DNA of 64,000 nucleotides from Ophioderma brevispina (GCA_023653785.1 JAMKCH010049012.1:82391-146390); one strand, 5' to 3'; counted from the first letter of the stretch, positions 1-11,389 are shown. The notes: generated by a model from the sequence alone, not told the origin. A program made the numbers and translations.

Positions 1-730
1 GGGCAATAAAACTTTGCTAGCTGAGGGTGGGTCTACTAAGAACCCTGCCGAACTATATCTCCTTTACACCGGCTCAATACACCTTTCACTTGTCAAGAGA
101 CAAGACACATATTCCCAAACAATACTTAATCATGATTTGTACTCTAGGGTCAGTAAACATGAATAGAATAATGGGAAAAAGATTAATTCCTTACGCTATA
201 ATCATTTTACATTCAGCTGTAAGTATAGATTTGATGTTGACCTACTGAGATTATTGTCCCAAAAATTCCAGAAGTTTGGTCCCAGGAATTTCTTCACAGC
301 GCAATCGGAATATATTAGGTATTTTATGTATTCGGGACTGTTTACTGGCAATTTGCCAAAAAGGTGTTTGTAATTGGTTTGTACCATGAACCCTGCAAGT
401 TCAAGCGTAATAGGTATCAAATAATTAAAGAAACTGAACTTTGTGACATCAATACTGACTATTTAAGAATCGTCCTAACAGCTCATTTTTGTAAGTAGGT
501 TTTATTGCTACTACTACCATCTTAAGATATCATGAATTATACATAAGGTAATACTAATTACACTTAAGCGACATAATTAGTCCAGGTACAAGTGTCAAGT
601 TTGGAGAGTATTTATACAAACATTTACTAGAAATACTTTGATGAATGTGATTTTTCCTGTAAGATGTTTATTTCAATACGTACGTCAATGATTCATTATC
701 AGATGTAATTAAAATATTAATTAATGACTA
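1..730. other. AT-rich sequence, nothing recognised
   Basis: Both strands were read for conserved protein motifs, RNA genes and repeats. Only short open frames below 75 codons occur, with no family motif, splice pairing or repeat found elsewhere in the window. Confidence 0.5.
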
Positions 731-932
731 AGTGCCTCGGGGGGGGGGGTTCCTAGGACCCAAGATCTTGTATTTCGCGTTTTTTTTGCTACTTTTCCCG
801 TGAATAAGTGGACCGGTATTTTTTGTAATTGACAGGACATTTGGATACGCATCTTTGACACCAAAATGATTAAAATACGCCCAGCCGTTAACTAATTAGA
901 TAATTAAGTTGGGTCCCAAGGAACCCCCTTAG
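731..932. repeat. Small MITE-like element with inverted ends
   Basis: The left end (G-run followed by TTCCTAGGACCCAAG) is matched in inverted orientation by TTGGGTCCCAAGGAACCCCC near position 910-930, about 18 of 20 positions agreeing. The interior is about 160 bp with no coding potential. Short length and inverted termini are typical of non-autonomous DNA transposons; no target-site duplication was established. Confidence 0.45.
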
Positions 933-2219
933 GACCCCCAAAAAAATTGGGGGGGGGGAGTGCGATTTTGAAAAAATAATTTTAACCAACCTTGTTAACC
1001 ACAAATACTTTTCTGCTGAGATATGCACATATACATGTAAACTAAATCATAAATATCAAAAGAAAAGATAGTTAAACCCTTTATATGCTAGCATTTAAAT
1101 TTGATCGCAATTGAGTTAGTGCAGTCCCTTTACAACCTATGGGAAATATTGACCGTAGTTACTGACCCCCCCATAAACAAATGAAATTCTTCAAATTGGG
1201 CCTATTCCTGTGACGTCATTAAATACCGGTCAATAGATCATTACTACACGCACGCACAACTGGTTTCGGAAATCATTTCGTTAGGTCTTTCATCTTCAAC
1301 CAAAATGAGTGGCCGCCGGGCACAAGCCTGAGTCCAAATATCAGAGAAATCTAGTCGCAATATTGTATGATTTTTGACCCAACAAATTGCACAGAACATT
1401 TTGGTGTTAAGTATAGTCCAAAAATAAATTATAAAAGTACTACCAAAATCAACCTAGTGGAGACATGTAGAAATAAGGGGGCAACGTGTAGGGCAGGGTA
1501 CAAAATTAGAATTGGGGGGTTCCTATTGAATTTAAATGATGTCCAATTATTGGCTACTCCTAATATGTTTAAAAGGTATAGTTTGCCTAGTCTACGCTTA
1601 ATAGTTTTAGTACAATAGTCTCATCACAGTTTCACGGTCATCCTGGGGTAATTCATGGAAAGGGTCCGATTTTGATCGGACTGGTTGTAAACTGTTAAAT
1701 TTGTCCCACTAGATAGTAAATGTAGATAGATTCTTTGTTTGAACTTTTTATATAAGAATTACAGAGCTATTACTATGACCTCCCATAGACCCTTTAGCCC
1801 CAGTCACATTTTGGCATCCAATGATGCAACGACATAGTAAGATTGTGCAACCATTATATTTTCGAGTTCTGTACCATTAGACGAACAATTTGACCAATTT
1901 ATAACGAACGGATGATACTGAAAATTTGCCCCCATTGTGACCTTGGAACCTTTTTGACTCATAATTGAACTACCACCTGCAGATAGGGCAAACTATAGCT
2001 TTTTTAATCTGAACACGTTGGCATACTTTTCGACGCTTTGTGATACTTTTTATATTTTTGGACCCTGTATATAAACCTTACCCACTTAAAAATATATGTT
2101 CCACTCCTTTGATTTTAGTAGACTTTTGATATGTTGTATTTAAACGGTATTCTCGATACAATTATATTGGAATTGATTATGTTGCCAATTAGGGTTGGGT
2201 TAAGGCAGCATTCATTATT
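933..2219. other. Intergenic sequence, nothing recognised
   Basis: AT-rich stretch with G-runs near 945-958. One open frame of 83 codons at 1367-1618 shows no family motif and no splice context. No tandem or inverted repeat was seen. Confidence 0.45.
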
Positions 2220-2741
2220 TTGACTGGCCTAATCAGAATTGGGATATTCATCGTCGGGAAATATCCGGATAGCACAGAGAGAGACAGACGCCCCCCCCCC
2301 CCACCCCCCCCCCAGGGTTCTTTCACGGTGAGGAAATACTACGGCGAGGAAAACGACGAAGGTGATACCGAGGCTCTACCGGGGATACCGTGGGGTGTGA
2401 TACACCGGAGCTTCCGTAGTTTTTTTGTTTTTCATATGAACGGTCAACCCGTCATAGAGGAAGAAGACAGAAGAAATATAAGGGGTGACATTGTTGAAAA
2501 TAAAGAAAACCATGGCTCGGGGGGGGAAGCGAATATTGACATTGTCTTACGGATAATAGCGAGCCGCGTCTCAGCTATGGCATGGCATGGCATGCATCGC
2601 ATATACAAAGCCTCCAACATATCATGCAGCAGTTTTCCGGCTGAGCATCGTTCTTTATTTCCCCAGCTTTTCTATCATTTCTTATATATGAATTTGCTAG
2701 GTCTAACATGTGTGCCAATCAATTATAAAAAACGTGCGTGA
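2220..2741 (+). CDS. Unrecognised 173-codon open frame
   Basis: An open frame starts with ATG in a locally GC-richer stretch. It runs through a proline tract, encoded by the C-run at 2291-2313, into an acidic, glutamate- and asparagine-rich middle and ends with a short basic tail. I recognise no domain, no signal peptide and no membrane segment. No splice partner exon, TATA box or poly(A) signal can be tied to it. It is longer than chance frames nearby but crosses a homopolymer whose length is unreliable, so the frame could be accidental. Treat it as a candidate exon only. Confidence 0.2.
   Translation: MTGLIRIGIFIVGKYPDSTERDRRPPPPPPPQGSFTVRKYYGEENDEGDTEALPGIPWGVIHRSFRSFFVFHMNGQPVIEEEDRRNIRGDIVENKENHGSGGEANIDIVLRIIASRVSAMAWHGMHRIYKASNISCSSFPAEHRSLFPQLFYHFLYMNLLGLTCVPINYKKRA
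2291..2313. repeat. Poly-C tract
   Basis: Twelve C, one A, then ten C. Low-complexity homopolymer, a likely site of length error. Confidence 0.9.
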
Positions 2742-4245
2742 ATCGGGAGTGAGGCTGGAGTGGAAGTTTGCTATACCATGTATACAGAGACAGGCCCAGG
2801 CAGAGGAAATATGGAAAAATTAAGAGAGAAGGGCAGACAACAAGTCATGGAGCCGGTCAAATAAAAATATTTATTCATATGATACAGACACCTGCAAACC
2901 TTAACACCTTTAAAATGTATTTGCACATATTAAGTGTACGAAGAAAGAATCATGAAATGTGCAGAATAACTTTTCAGAGCTGTGCATGGTTGCCCTATGC
3001 CGTGATACACTCTCACCACCACTCAGTCCACTGGCCGGCCGCGGGTCACACACCTCACTTGTAAGTGGAAGTCTAGTGTTTTCACAATATTAATCATCAT
3101 AGACATAGCACCAGTAAGTTCTCATCTTCATTCTATTCTTACATTGCAATAATAACAATGGTAATACATACAGAATGCCGGGTAGCGAAGTAAACCATTG
3201 TCCGGCGTACTCATAGATCGGAACATGGTGACAAGAGGGCAGGCAATCGATTAAGTTGCCTCTTTACGCAACAGTAGTTGCACGCTTTATTCCGTTATCG
3301 GTTCTATGGAGCCCCGGATATGGCTCCCAACGGAATAGATTTGACTTTCACACCGGTATTCGGAATTATATTGTAGTAACATCATTGACTCGACATGTAT
3401 GGTTGTTGACATATTTGCAATGTAATTGTAATTACGTGATCCGTGCCGAAATGACGTCACCATCTCATGCATTTATAATAAGGTCATTGGGCTCTTTTTG
3501 GCGTATGGAAAAATACGGGAAGACAAAAAATCTGGCCAGTTTAAGCCCTCACGGCTTTATAAAAGGACAGATAAAAAATCGAAACTGATTCTGTTCATTT
3601 CTAAGGTACCAGCTTTCATTGAGATGTAATTTCATAATTTCATGGTTGTGTGGACTTCAAGAAGACTAGAGTAATGCTGTTCAGTTAGTAATAACGTTAA
3701 AAAATAAATCGCGGTATGGCTTGCATGATTTCAAGAAAGAATTTTATTACTTCCATTCCAGATTTTTCTGGACATTTTTTTTATCACCAAAAACTTGTGT
3801 GGCGACGAAACGGTTTAAGGAATGATGGTTTATGTTCCTTTTGTGATCGGGGAAGACGGAGGGGGGGGGGGATGCACTCCCCATCTTGGCGGTGGTTGAC
3901 GCGCAAGACCACCATTTTCAGCATCGCTGTCACCCAAAGGACCTCAAATCTTTTGAAAAGGTCACCCATAAGGACCCCCATATTTTTCACAAGTTCACCC
4001 AAAGACCCCCATAATTACAATTTTCACCATTTCTTAAAATTTTCAATTTTGGGGGAAATTTTGCAAAATTGTGTCACCCCGAAAACCCCTTGTTAAACTA
4101 TTTTAGATGCAGTTATTAGAAAACGACTCCTTCAATGTACACTTTGATAGAGTTTTGCATCATGCTATTATAAATTGGAGCGTTTTTTGTGTGCAGGACA
4201 CAAATAAAAGTTGGATTATTATGGGAGGGTTTGCGTCTGTGTGTA
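2742..4245. other. Intergenic sequence with promoter-like signals
   Basis: No gene is recognised. A perfect CRE octamer (TGACGTCA) lies at 3452-3459 and a strong TATA box (TATAAAAG) at 3558-3565 on the plus strand, but no credible exon follows. Around 3960-4090 there are loose repeats of a GACCCCCATA phrase, and a G-run lies near 3861-3870. Confidence 0.35.
3558..3565 (+). promoter_or_regulatory. Possible TATA box
   Basis: TATAAAAG matches the core-promoter consensus, with a CRE octamer about 100 bp upstream. No downstream gene was identified, so this could be a chance match in AT-rich DNA or part of a repeat. Confidence 0.2.
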
Positions 4246-4594
4246 TTAAAGGGGCACTTCGTGATACACAGCCTCGTCCCCAGACTTAACCTAAAAAAAG
4301 TTGAGATTTAATATCTCAGAAACCGAAATATTAGTAACCAGTGTGCCAAAATCTACGTGCCAATCGGTCGTGTGTGTAAGAAATTCGCGATTTGTATTTT
4401 ATGTCCGTTTACGGACAGAAATTATAGCACAGTGGCCTATTGGGACCGTGGGAAACGAGCATTTGCTCATACGCAAAAAACCCACAAAGTCGGGACTGAG
4501 CATAAAAAAATTTGTAAATAAGCTTTACTCAAGGGATATTAGTGAATAATGAATAAACACAGAAGGGCTGGAATCACGGACAATGCACCTTTAA
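4246..4594. mobile_element. MITE, family 1, copy 1 (349 bp)
   Basis: It starts TTAAAGGGGCACTTCGTGAT and ends with the inverse of that motif (ATCACG...CACCTTTAA), giving ~20-bp terminal inverted repeats bounded by TTAA. A diverged full-length copy in the same orientation lies at 62675-63001. There is no coding capacity. The superfamily is not assigned: TTAA borders would suit piggyBac-like insertion, but the ends do not begin with the CCC typical of that family. Confidence 0.7.
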
Positions 4595-4740
4595 CTATTT
4601 TTTCTTTTATGATTGCTTGCTAGTTACGTTTTATTGTAATCGTCCATCTTAGTTCATCAACAGATTACATACAGCAAAACAATAATTAAATATGTGAATA
4701 AGGCAGTAATATGCCTCAACCTTGCTTTGGATAGTTAAGA

Positions 4741-5173
4741 TTAGTTATTTATTTAGCCATTTCTTCCTTAAGTTCACCTATTGCTCGCTCAAACTCCATT
4801 TTTCCATGTGCGAAATATACGTAAGAATTCAAACAGAGGTCATTGTATCAAAAATACAGAACAACAAGGTAAGAAACGTAGTATCCTAAGCCTATCCAAA
4901 TTTCAATGTTCAGCAAAGGAACAGATGTGCTCTCTTGAACGAGCACCAGCGCCTTTAATGGGTTTTAGAGTCATCCTTTGTTGTTATTTTCTCGTACAGT
5001 GCTTAGCGAATGCAGATAAGCCACACAACTCGAGATAGGTTTTGTATCGCTAACCATCTTAGCCATCTTGGAACCGGTTCCTGAGATTTGCTGCTTATGT
5101 TAATAAAAAGCTCCAGTAGCAACAACAGATGCGCTGACCATGATTATATTCATTTGGAACTATATATCTGAAA
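4741..5173 (-). pseudogene. Copy A: remnant of M3-M4 exon
   Basis: Aligns by eye to 49549-50090 over both ends, including the start of M3 and its acceptor region. It lacks about 160 bp of the cytoplasmic-loop coding part and carries several frameshifts. The sequence matching the copy-B stop codon is not recognisable. Confidence 0.65.
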
Positions 5174-5454
5174 TGTGAGATATTTTAGTAAAATCTCATG
5201 AAGAACGGCCAGTCTTTAAAATGTCTACGTTTGCAAACCCACTTTAACAAAATCACCATTTCTTTAATATGATGACGACCACAAATCTATGGAACATTTA
5301 GCAAATTCTGAGGTGAAAAAGCCACCCACTTTTAAAATCTGTCGCTATGATGTAGCAGTGACGTTGTTTAAGCTTCAGGCAACTTCGCTTCGTGTACTAC
5401 CTGCGTTTTAACTTCTACGATTTTGGAGATGCATCCGACTTAAAGCCCAACGTA

Positions 5455-5572
5455 AGAGACGAGGAGAGAGAGACCGACGAGCCAGGAGAGAGACGAGAGA
5501 GAGAGGAATAGACAAGAGAGATGAGCGATGAGCGAGAGTGAGACTGAGAGCGCGGGGAGAGAGAAAGTGCCA
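5455..5572. repeat. Purine-rich GA tract
   Basis: Imperfect GAGA/GACGA/GATGAGC microsatellite on the plus strand, lying between the last two exon remnants of copy A. Confidence 0.8.
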
Positions 5573-5734
5573 TATTATTATAATGTTCTTATAATTGGAA
5601 CTGTTTAATTGAGGTCATTTAATAAGGATTTTTTGTTGAATCAACAAACTATTCCAAGGTCAAACATTCCATATTAATGCTGTGTTAAAGTTTCTTTTAA
5701 GGGATGTTTAATGTTCTACTAAACTACTTCACTG

Positions 5735-6047
5735 CTAAATTGGAGCATTTTTATCAGAAGGAGGTTATAATAATCAGCAACAAGGATTTGAAAGAATGAT
5801 AAGGCTAATAGGTTGGTAATCGCAAACCCTGCAATTGGCTGACAGATCAGGTGGAGCAAGAACCATTTACCGCAGAATAGACAACAAGATGAAGGGAACA
5901 ACACGTAGTTAATGTAGAAAGACGGCTGCCTGTGGAAGTGCTAATCGCTATACCAAAGCGTCAAAAGGGATGCCGCAAGCGGTATTGGACTATTACTTTC
6001 TTCACGCTCACATCAACTAAATCCCAGACTCCATTATCATAGGATAC
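5735..6047 (-). pseudogene. Copy A: remnant of loop C, M1 and M2 exon
   Basis: Matches copy B exon 51968-52281 along its length. The M2 stretch ITNLLALSFFQ is still readable at about 5790-5830, but the preceding M1 is in another frame. The start has one extra base compared with copy B, and the donor reads GTGAAG instead of GTAAGT. Confidence 0.7.
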
Positions 6048-6667
6048 CTAAAGGAAAAATTTAGCCAGATCATCGTTGATGAAGGAGATCAAAATGTTGA
6101 TTCATGAAAGAAGAAATGTGATTGATTAAAAATCATGCATTGATATTTGTATTACACGGTTGCGTACGTGGTGCTTGAGAAAGTTAACTCGCAACGGTTG
6201 GATTGATTCGTTTTATGGGCGGGTATGTACATCTTTTCATTGTGAACATCACGGGCATTGGATTCATGAAGTAGTCATTTTATTTTTTTGGTACATTGAG
6301 CTGTAATAACGTTAATGAATTAGGTTAATATCTACATATTTTTAATTTATCGTGCAGTGGCAAAAATCAATGCACTTGCATACAGTTGTGACCAGATCTC
6401 ATAATGGCACTCGCCTCTGCGGGGCTCGTTCCATTATTCGTCGGAAAATTGCAAACTGAGCGCGCGTACATGATTTTTTGCCGATGCATCGAAGCTAAAT
6501 AAAAATATGCAGACATAACATCAAGTAAGAGCAACCCTGCATCTACCCCTCCGATAACCGATTAGACAACACCCAGCCCACCCATATCGACAAATCCATA
6601 TATATACACACCCACCCATCCCACACCTACAAACATACCTTATTTTGTTAATAACTTATGAACTGCC

Positions 6668-6985
6668 CTATTTTGTTTACCGTCCGACGAATCATCAGTG
6701 AATAAGTGTAGATATCGCCCGGTATACACCCAATGAGAGAAATGTCATGGAGCAAACCTGAGTGTCGAATGGAAACCATTTTAGAACACAGTACAGTGAC
6801 TGGTAAAAATTATCTTCACAAACCAAAACACCGTTCCGTTGTGTCGAACCTCTACTATCGAACCAGGGCTATATGTCGGATATTCTGGGCTGTATCGGTA
6901 AAGTGAATGGATTGCTTATTTGAAGAGTGTTCTCATCGCATAAGCCGTGTCTCATTTAGTTATTCCAATGGAAGGTATATAACAC
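6668..6985 (-). pseudogene. Copy A: remnant of Cys-loop exon
   Basis: Corresponds to copy B exon 53325-53667. FPFDTQVC is retained (6752-6775). A TGT codon lies 20 bases upstream of FPFD (6793-6795). With one lost base restored it would sit at the family's canonical first Cys, followed by a Trp just before FPFD. The exon end keeps the splice phase that copy B has lost, but the donor itself is mutated to GG. Confidence 0.7.
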
Positions 6986-7080
6986 TCTACACAAAGGCTA
7001 CAACTCGTCTGAGATGATTGTGCAAAAAAAGCACCTTTAATTAACCTTGGTGAATATACATTCATTTCTGCACAAGCATT

Positions 7081-7662
7081 AATAATAATAATAATAATAA
7101 TGACAATTTATTAAGCGCACATATCCACCTACAAGGTGCTCAAGGCGCTAATATAAACAGATAAAAATACATACATAACGGCTAAGCAAATAATAATTAA
7201 AATTAATACACATGTGGCACAAGGCACTACTAAAATTAAGTAAGATACATGAAATATTACCTCATAAAAATGTACTAACAATTACTTTAAAAAATGATGT
7301 TACTTAACAATATATACTTATTAAATTGCAAATATCAAAGCAAATACTGATTGAACGCAATATAATCATCTTACACAATTTAGGAGATTAATACAAAACA
7401 TAAAATCCTTAAAAGCCTCATTAAAAGCCTCATTAAAAAGATTTGTTTTTAGATTTTTCTTAAATTGTTCTAGGGTATTAGACGTTTTAATATGAAGTGG
7501 AAGATTGTTCCAAATATGAGGTGCTGCACAAGAAAAAGTCCTTTCGCCCCAAAAGTGATTTAAGTGATTTATACAATGACCATGTATCCACATTTCATTA
7601 AAATCTACAAAATGTATGTGCGACAAAAACATTTCATTAATATTAGCTGATAGACAAAACAC
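7081..7662 (-). mobile_element. CR1/L2-like LINE, 3' end fragment
   Basis: On the minus strand a 98-codon open frame (7366-7662) carries the WGERTFSCAAPHIWNNLP motif, then LEQFKKNLKTNLF. That combination is typical of the C-terminal end of CR1/L2-type reverse transcriptase polyproteins. It is followed by a conserved non-coding tail that mentions GCGCCTTGAGCA and ends in an ATT microsatellite at 7081-7101, as L2/CR1 3' ends do. The EN and RT domains are absent, so this is a 5'-truncated dead copy inserted within an intron of the receptor pseudogene. Confidence 0.8.
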
Positions 7663-7758
7663 AACTGAATGGCAATAACTCTACATTAGCTGATGTAAAG
7701 AATCCAAGAACACAATTTACACTTTACGTGGTTTTAATACACAGGTAAATATATTAAC

Positions 7759-7868
7759 CTCTCTTTAAGAACAATGTCCGGTGTCCAAATTGTAGTGGCT
7801 GACAAAAATATCGTGTCGGTCCCTTCAAAGTCAGATGCGTTCCATGTAAGAAATTCGTCTCTCCAAAC
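7759..7868 (-). CDS. Copy A: intact 110-bp nAChR exon
   Basis: Begins after a TAG acceptor and ends with AG before a GTTAAT donor (phase 0 in, phase 2 out), 110 bp long. That matches the size of the conserved exon 4 in vertebrate nAChR genes (family knowledge). It reads VWRDEFLTWN...TTIWTPDIVL, matching the WxDxxLxW and IWxPDIVL signatures of the extracellular ligand-binding domain. The Tyr that normally follows (loop A Tyr of the aromatic box) is Lys. The equivalent exon in copy B has one T fewer. The rest of copy A is broken, so the exon is probably not translated in a functional subunit. Confidence 0.75.
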
Positions 7869-7889
7869 CTATGATGAAGATAAGAATCA

Positions 7890-8060
7890 GGGCCGTAGGC
7901 AGGATTGTTTTGGGAGGGGTGTAGGGGTGTGCGGGACTTCAAAAAGTGGCCTTTTTGGGTAAAAGTGGACCAAACTCCCTAAAATGATCTTTTTTAGGAA
8001 TTTTGGAACATTTCATCACCAAAAAGTGGTCTTTCTTGTCATTTGTTTTCTATTTTTTGA
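7890..8060. repeat. Dispersed repeat, GGCCGTAGGCAGGATT type
   Basis: Begins with a phrase of the kind 'gccgtaggcaggattgtttt' followed by a G-rich patch and repeated AAAAGTGG phrases. A similar opening (GGCGTACCCAGGATTTTTTC) is seen at 55392 and, inverted, near 59040-59110. Class unknown. Confidence 0.4.
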
Positions 8061-8384
8061 CCTTTTATCAAAACCTATCATATAACCTACATCATAACCA
8101 AGTTGACTATTATCACGTATCCCAACGCTACGTCAGATAATGGGATCACCCAGGAACACTTAATGACATAAGTAGTGGGTTGGAACGGCTTGTATGATGT
8201 CAACATTGGTTGAAACATTTGTTAACCATGCTCTAACATTGTACATATCCATAACAAGAACATGAAAAATAAGAGCTTTGTTTTCACCTGTTCAACTCTT
8301 TGGTTCAAATTTAACTAATTTATTAAATACACAGCCAGGTTCTCACTTGCAGTAGACCTCACTAGTTCAGTTGCCCTGTGGGTA

Positions 8385-8789
8385 CTCTTAGTTCAATTAA
8401 AATGATTATTAAAGTACATGAATCAAGCCCGCAAAGGTACTTTATTGAAAAATCTGACTGTGTAGATTATTGGCTTCCCCACACTCCCTCTGCATTCGCA
8501 CTGCACGCAAGCATAATTACGACCGTTAGAAAACCGGTCTTATGCAGATGCGGTGATGTAGTGAGCGCGCCCATGCCCAGCTGCTGTTCATGAATGTGAC
8601 CGATATCGATCGAGTGAACTTTGAATTCATGCAGTCACATTTTCCGAACACAGCTGGGCATGGGCGCGCTTACTGCACCACCGCATCTGCATCTGCATAA
8701 GCCCGGTTTTCTAAAGGTCGTAAATGTGATAAAATCAAACATGCAGTGCGCAAAGATGCGTATTAATGCAGGCGCTGCAACATCGGTGA
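8385..8789. mobile_element. Inverted-repeat insertion, absent from copy B
   Basis: Copy B reads straight from CCCGTGGGTA to GATTATGTGG (62033-62053), whereas copy A has about 405 extra bases here. The insert contains two imperfect arms, about 8516-8585 and 8643-8728, with GCGCGCCCATGCCCAGCTG and its inverse at the tips and a ~60-base loop. It is a foldback-type non-autonomous element. No target-site duplication is obvious. Confidence 0.6.
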
Positions 8790-9287
8790 TTATGTGGGGA
8801 TTTCTTTTCTAGGGACAATTATGTAAGGTATCAGCCTGCATAAAAAAATTATAATACTTACTATCTCCACGTCAGAGTACAATGAAAACTTCTGGTTCTT
8901 AGTATCCTGCAATTAATTAAGGAAAACAATATTGTTCTTAATAAATCGTGCAAATTACGCCAAAGCAACAGGCAATTACCTTGAATGGACATGTTCTTGT
9001 TGCTATATAGTTTTTAGTCTGATTAATTGCTCTTTCAAATAGGCAAAAAAGAAAAGAAAAGGTGTTTGTACTTAATACGATGCTCATATACAATTGAAAA
9101 GTAATGCTCCTCCGCTATTTTTACCCTGAATAGTAATAGTCTTGTTACAATATAGATTTTAGTCTGATTAATTGCTCTTTCAAATAGGCAAAGAAAAGAA
9201 AAGGTATTGCTACTTAATAAGATGGTCAGACACAAGTGATAAGTCAGTATATATTAATGCTCTTCCTCTATTTTTACCATGTCTTAC
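8790..9287 (-). other. Intron of copy A with a short internal repeat
   Basis: Aligns partly with 62040-62370 of copy B. It contains two copies (about 9013-9062 and 9151-9200) of a phrase with TTTTAGTCTGATTAATTGC. No short exon could be proven. Confidence 0.45.
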
Positions 9288-9442
9288 CATTTTGAGCAAA
9301 TTCACAAAGAGAGGCCTGAATGTTACATTAGTAGGTGTAGATATTTTCTTCACAGGCCTTATGTGAGCACTGCTATAGTTACTCAATAAGTAGTCCCGCA
9401 AAGCACTGTGCGGCGAGGCATCGTCCATGGAGCCGTAGCAGC
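9288..9442 (-). CDS. Copy A: intact N-terminal receptor exon
   Basis: Open across 155 bp between a TTTCTGCAG acceptor and an ATG|GTAAGA donor. It encodes LRDYLLSNYSSAHIRPVKK and then TPTNVTFRPLFVNLLK. This is the N-terminal helix and first beta strand of nAChR subunits (family pattern L..L...Y....RPV). Upstream of the acceptor, the stretch that in copy B encodes a hydrophobic leader has one extra base here, so the leader is broken unless it lies in a separate exon. The following open exon is 7759-7868. Confidence 0.7.
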
Positions 9443-9779
9443 CTGCAGAAATTATAAACATATTATTCATGGTATGAGAAGTGATCCACAAGAATTACCA
9501 CTAGCAAAAAAGGAACGAGTATTAGCCTACAGAAACATTTATATATTTCATAATTTTAGCGACGAACCATAACCCCCCCACACACACACACAGATTTACA
9601 CTTGGATGAATACACTAAAAAGATCACATGAAAGGTGAAAAATCCATTGATTACCCAATGTCATGTATAATATCAGTCTTAAGTGCAATAATTGAGTGTG
9701 ATAATACCAATTAGGTGATCATGCAAGACAGATAAATTTATGTTTATCTCTCATGACTGGATTTAAACAATGTCACTGG
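9443..9779. other. Intergenic sequence with CA repeat
   Basis: A C-run with CACACA microsatellite lies at about 9573-9592. Nothing else was recognised. Confidence 0.4.
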
Positions 9780-10126
9780 CGGCAATGATTTGTGAGTTCG
9801 TTCCCTTTGTTCAAAGACGACATGTCAGGTATATGGATAATGAAGTGCTTTTCTTCTAAACAAAGATAGCATATTTTGCAAGCTGGTGAATAAGATTCAA
9901 TTGGGTACAAAGGTTACATGATGTCACCAAAGTTACATGAGGTCACTACATGTGGGACATAAGGACCATTGTACCCAAGTGTCATGAAAATGTGCGCATG
10001 TATGTGGAAAGAGTATACAATTATGTTTAGGGTTAACATTCGGGTTAACATCTGTGTCAAAATTTTTACAACGGACATACACAGACACACACGCACAAAG
10101 ACAGATACACACACACATCCTTACAA

Positions 10127-10572
10127 GAGCTACATTGTGGGAGTTTTACTGAAAAATCTCTTAAAAAGTCACTTTTTTAGACATTTTTTCAGAAAAATAC
10201 ACTTTTTCAAAACTATATAAGGAAGAATTCAAAACCTATATAGTTTTGAGATTTTTCTCTTAAAAAGGCACTTTTTTAGACATTTTTTGACATTTTTTCA
10301 TTTTTTTTTCATTTTTTAAGAGTTTTTCTCACTTTTCTTAGCCAAGAGGATTGCGCCGCAGGCCTATAAAGTTACTAAACTAGAAAAATCCTCTTTTCTA
10401 CTCTTTTACGGAATAAACCTCAATACTAGATTACAGTTTATTCCGTTATAGGACAATTCGTAACATAGTAACTCTAGTAAAAATACCTCCACAATGTCAG
10501 AAAAGTACTCCCACAATGTAAAATACTCCCACAATGTCTCTTTATACTTAAAAATACTCCCACAATGTATCT
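10127..10572. mobile_element. MITE with ACATTGTGGGAGT ends
   Basis: It starts ACATTGTGGGAGTTTTACT and its inverse (AGTAAAAATACCTCCACAATGT) lies at 10474-10495. That end is followed by three more tandem ACTCCCACAATGT copies. The interior is T-rich, with an inverted motif around CCTATATAGTTTTGAGATT. It is absent from the paired copy at 11412-12528, where CA repeats join directly, so it is a presence/absence insertion. Confidence 0.6.
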
Positions 10573-10765
10573 CTAGTAAGTACACACACACACACACACC
10601 CACACACACACACACTACCAAAACAATCCCTATGAGCCGCTTACTTCGCAGACGACACAAAAAGTTGCAAAAGAAATTGCCACACTTATCAATTGCAACT
10701 GGGGATGTGCGGAATGATCTAAAATTTGCAAAGGCTAATCCAACATTATACGAAATAAGTACCTG

Positions 10766-11060
10766 AGTTATTTTCTAACTACAGACCAGTATCAGTCTTA
10801 CCTTGTATGTCTAAAACCCTGGAAAAATATATTTAATTGATGTATTCCGTATTTGAACTTCTTTAAAATTCTAAATGATATACAGTTTGGTTTTAGATCC
10901 AACCACTCAACATTTACCTCTATTACTAATAGAAAAAAAATACTACTGCTGTATAAAATAATGAACCAACAATTGTTATTTTTTTTATAGATCTATCTAA
11001 AGCATTCGACAAGATAGACCGTATAAACGGGAGCACTATGGTATGAGAGAAGTTGTGTTA
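10766..11060 (+). mobile_element. CR1/L2-like LINE reverse transcriptase remnant
   Basis: Across frameshifts it reads SNYRPVSVLPCMSKTLEKY, then QFGFRSNHST, then IDLSKAFDKID. These are RT domain motifs (block 2 NYRPISxLP, QxGFRxxxST, and block A F-D-SKAFD) in family order. Stops and indels throughout make it inactive, and the YxDD block is missing. Confidence 0.75.
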
Positions 11061-11389
11061 AAGTAGTTTGATAGTTATCATGGTTATTCAGTTATTTGTT
11101 ATTCAGTTGGCCGCTGCACCTGACCAAAATTCAGTTATTTGTTATTCAGTTGGCCACTGCACCTGGCTGCTACGTAACTTGAATTCACTTGGCAGGTTTA
11201 GATGGCATGGGCGAGGAGTGTGCCTGTACCTGAAATGTAGAATTCTTTTGTTCCTGGATCGATCGAAAAAAAAATTCAGGTTTTGGATACAAGTACACGC
11301 GTCGTGTACATCTAAACATCCCTACTCTCATGATTTCGACACTGGTCTGATATTTGCTATATTTAGTACGAGTTGATTAAGTTGTCGTG

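Larger units (their letters stand above)
4741..9442 (-). pseudogene. Decayed nAChR-like gene, paralogue copy A
   Basis: On the minus strand, five blocks in the right order match the exons of the receptor gene at 49.5-62.6 kb. They are the N-terminal ligand-domain exon (9288-9442), the 110-bp exon (7759-7868), the Cys-loop exon (about 6668-6985), the loop C/M1/M2 exon (about 5735-6047) and the M3-M4 exon (about 4741-5173). The first two are open with consensus splice sites. The Cys-loop block has in-frame stops and its donor GT has become GG. The M1-M2 block has a one-base insertion beside its acceptor and further shifts. The last block has lost roughly 160 bp. The family forms pentameric ligand-gated channels, but this copy cannot encode a full subunit as it stands. 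The alternative is that part of the damage is assembly error. Confidence 0.75.
9780..11389 (+). repeat. Duplicated block 1, left copy
   Basis: From CGGCAATGATTTGTGAG to GTTGTCGTGA, the sequence is repeated nearly identically at 11412-12528. The left copy holds an extra ~450-bp element (10127-10572). It contains CA microsatellites, a CR1/L2-like RT remnant and two tandem copies of a ~44-bp phrase (about 11088-11165). Confidence 0.85.

Noticed and set aside
3452..3565. CRE plus TATA box as a promoter
   Set aside because: No exon or transcript evidence downstream; kept only as a low-confidence site.
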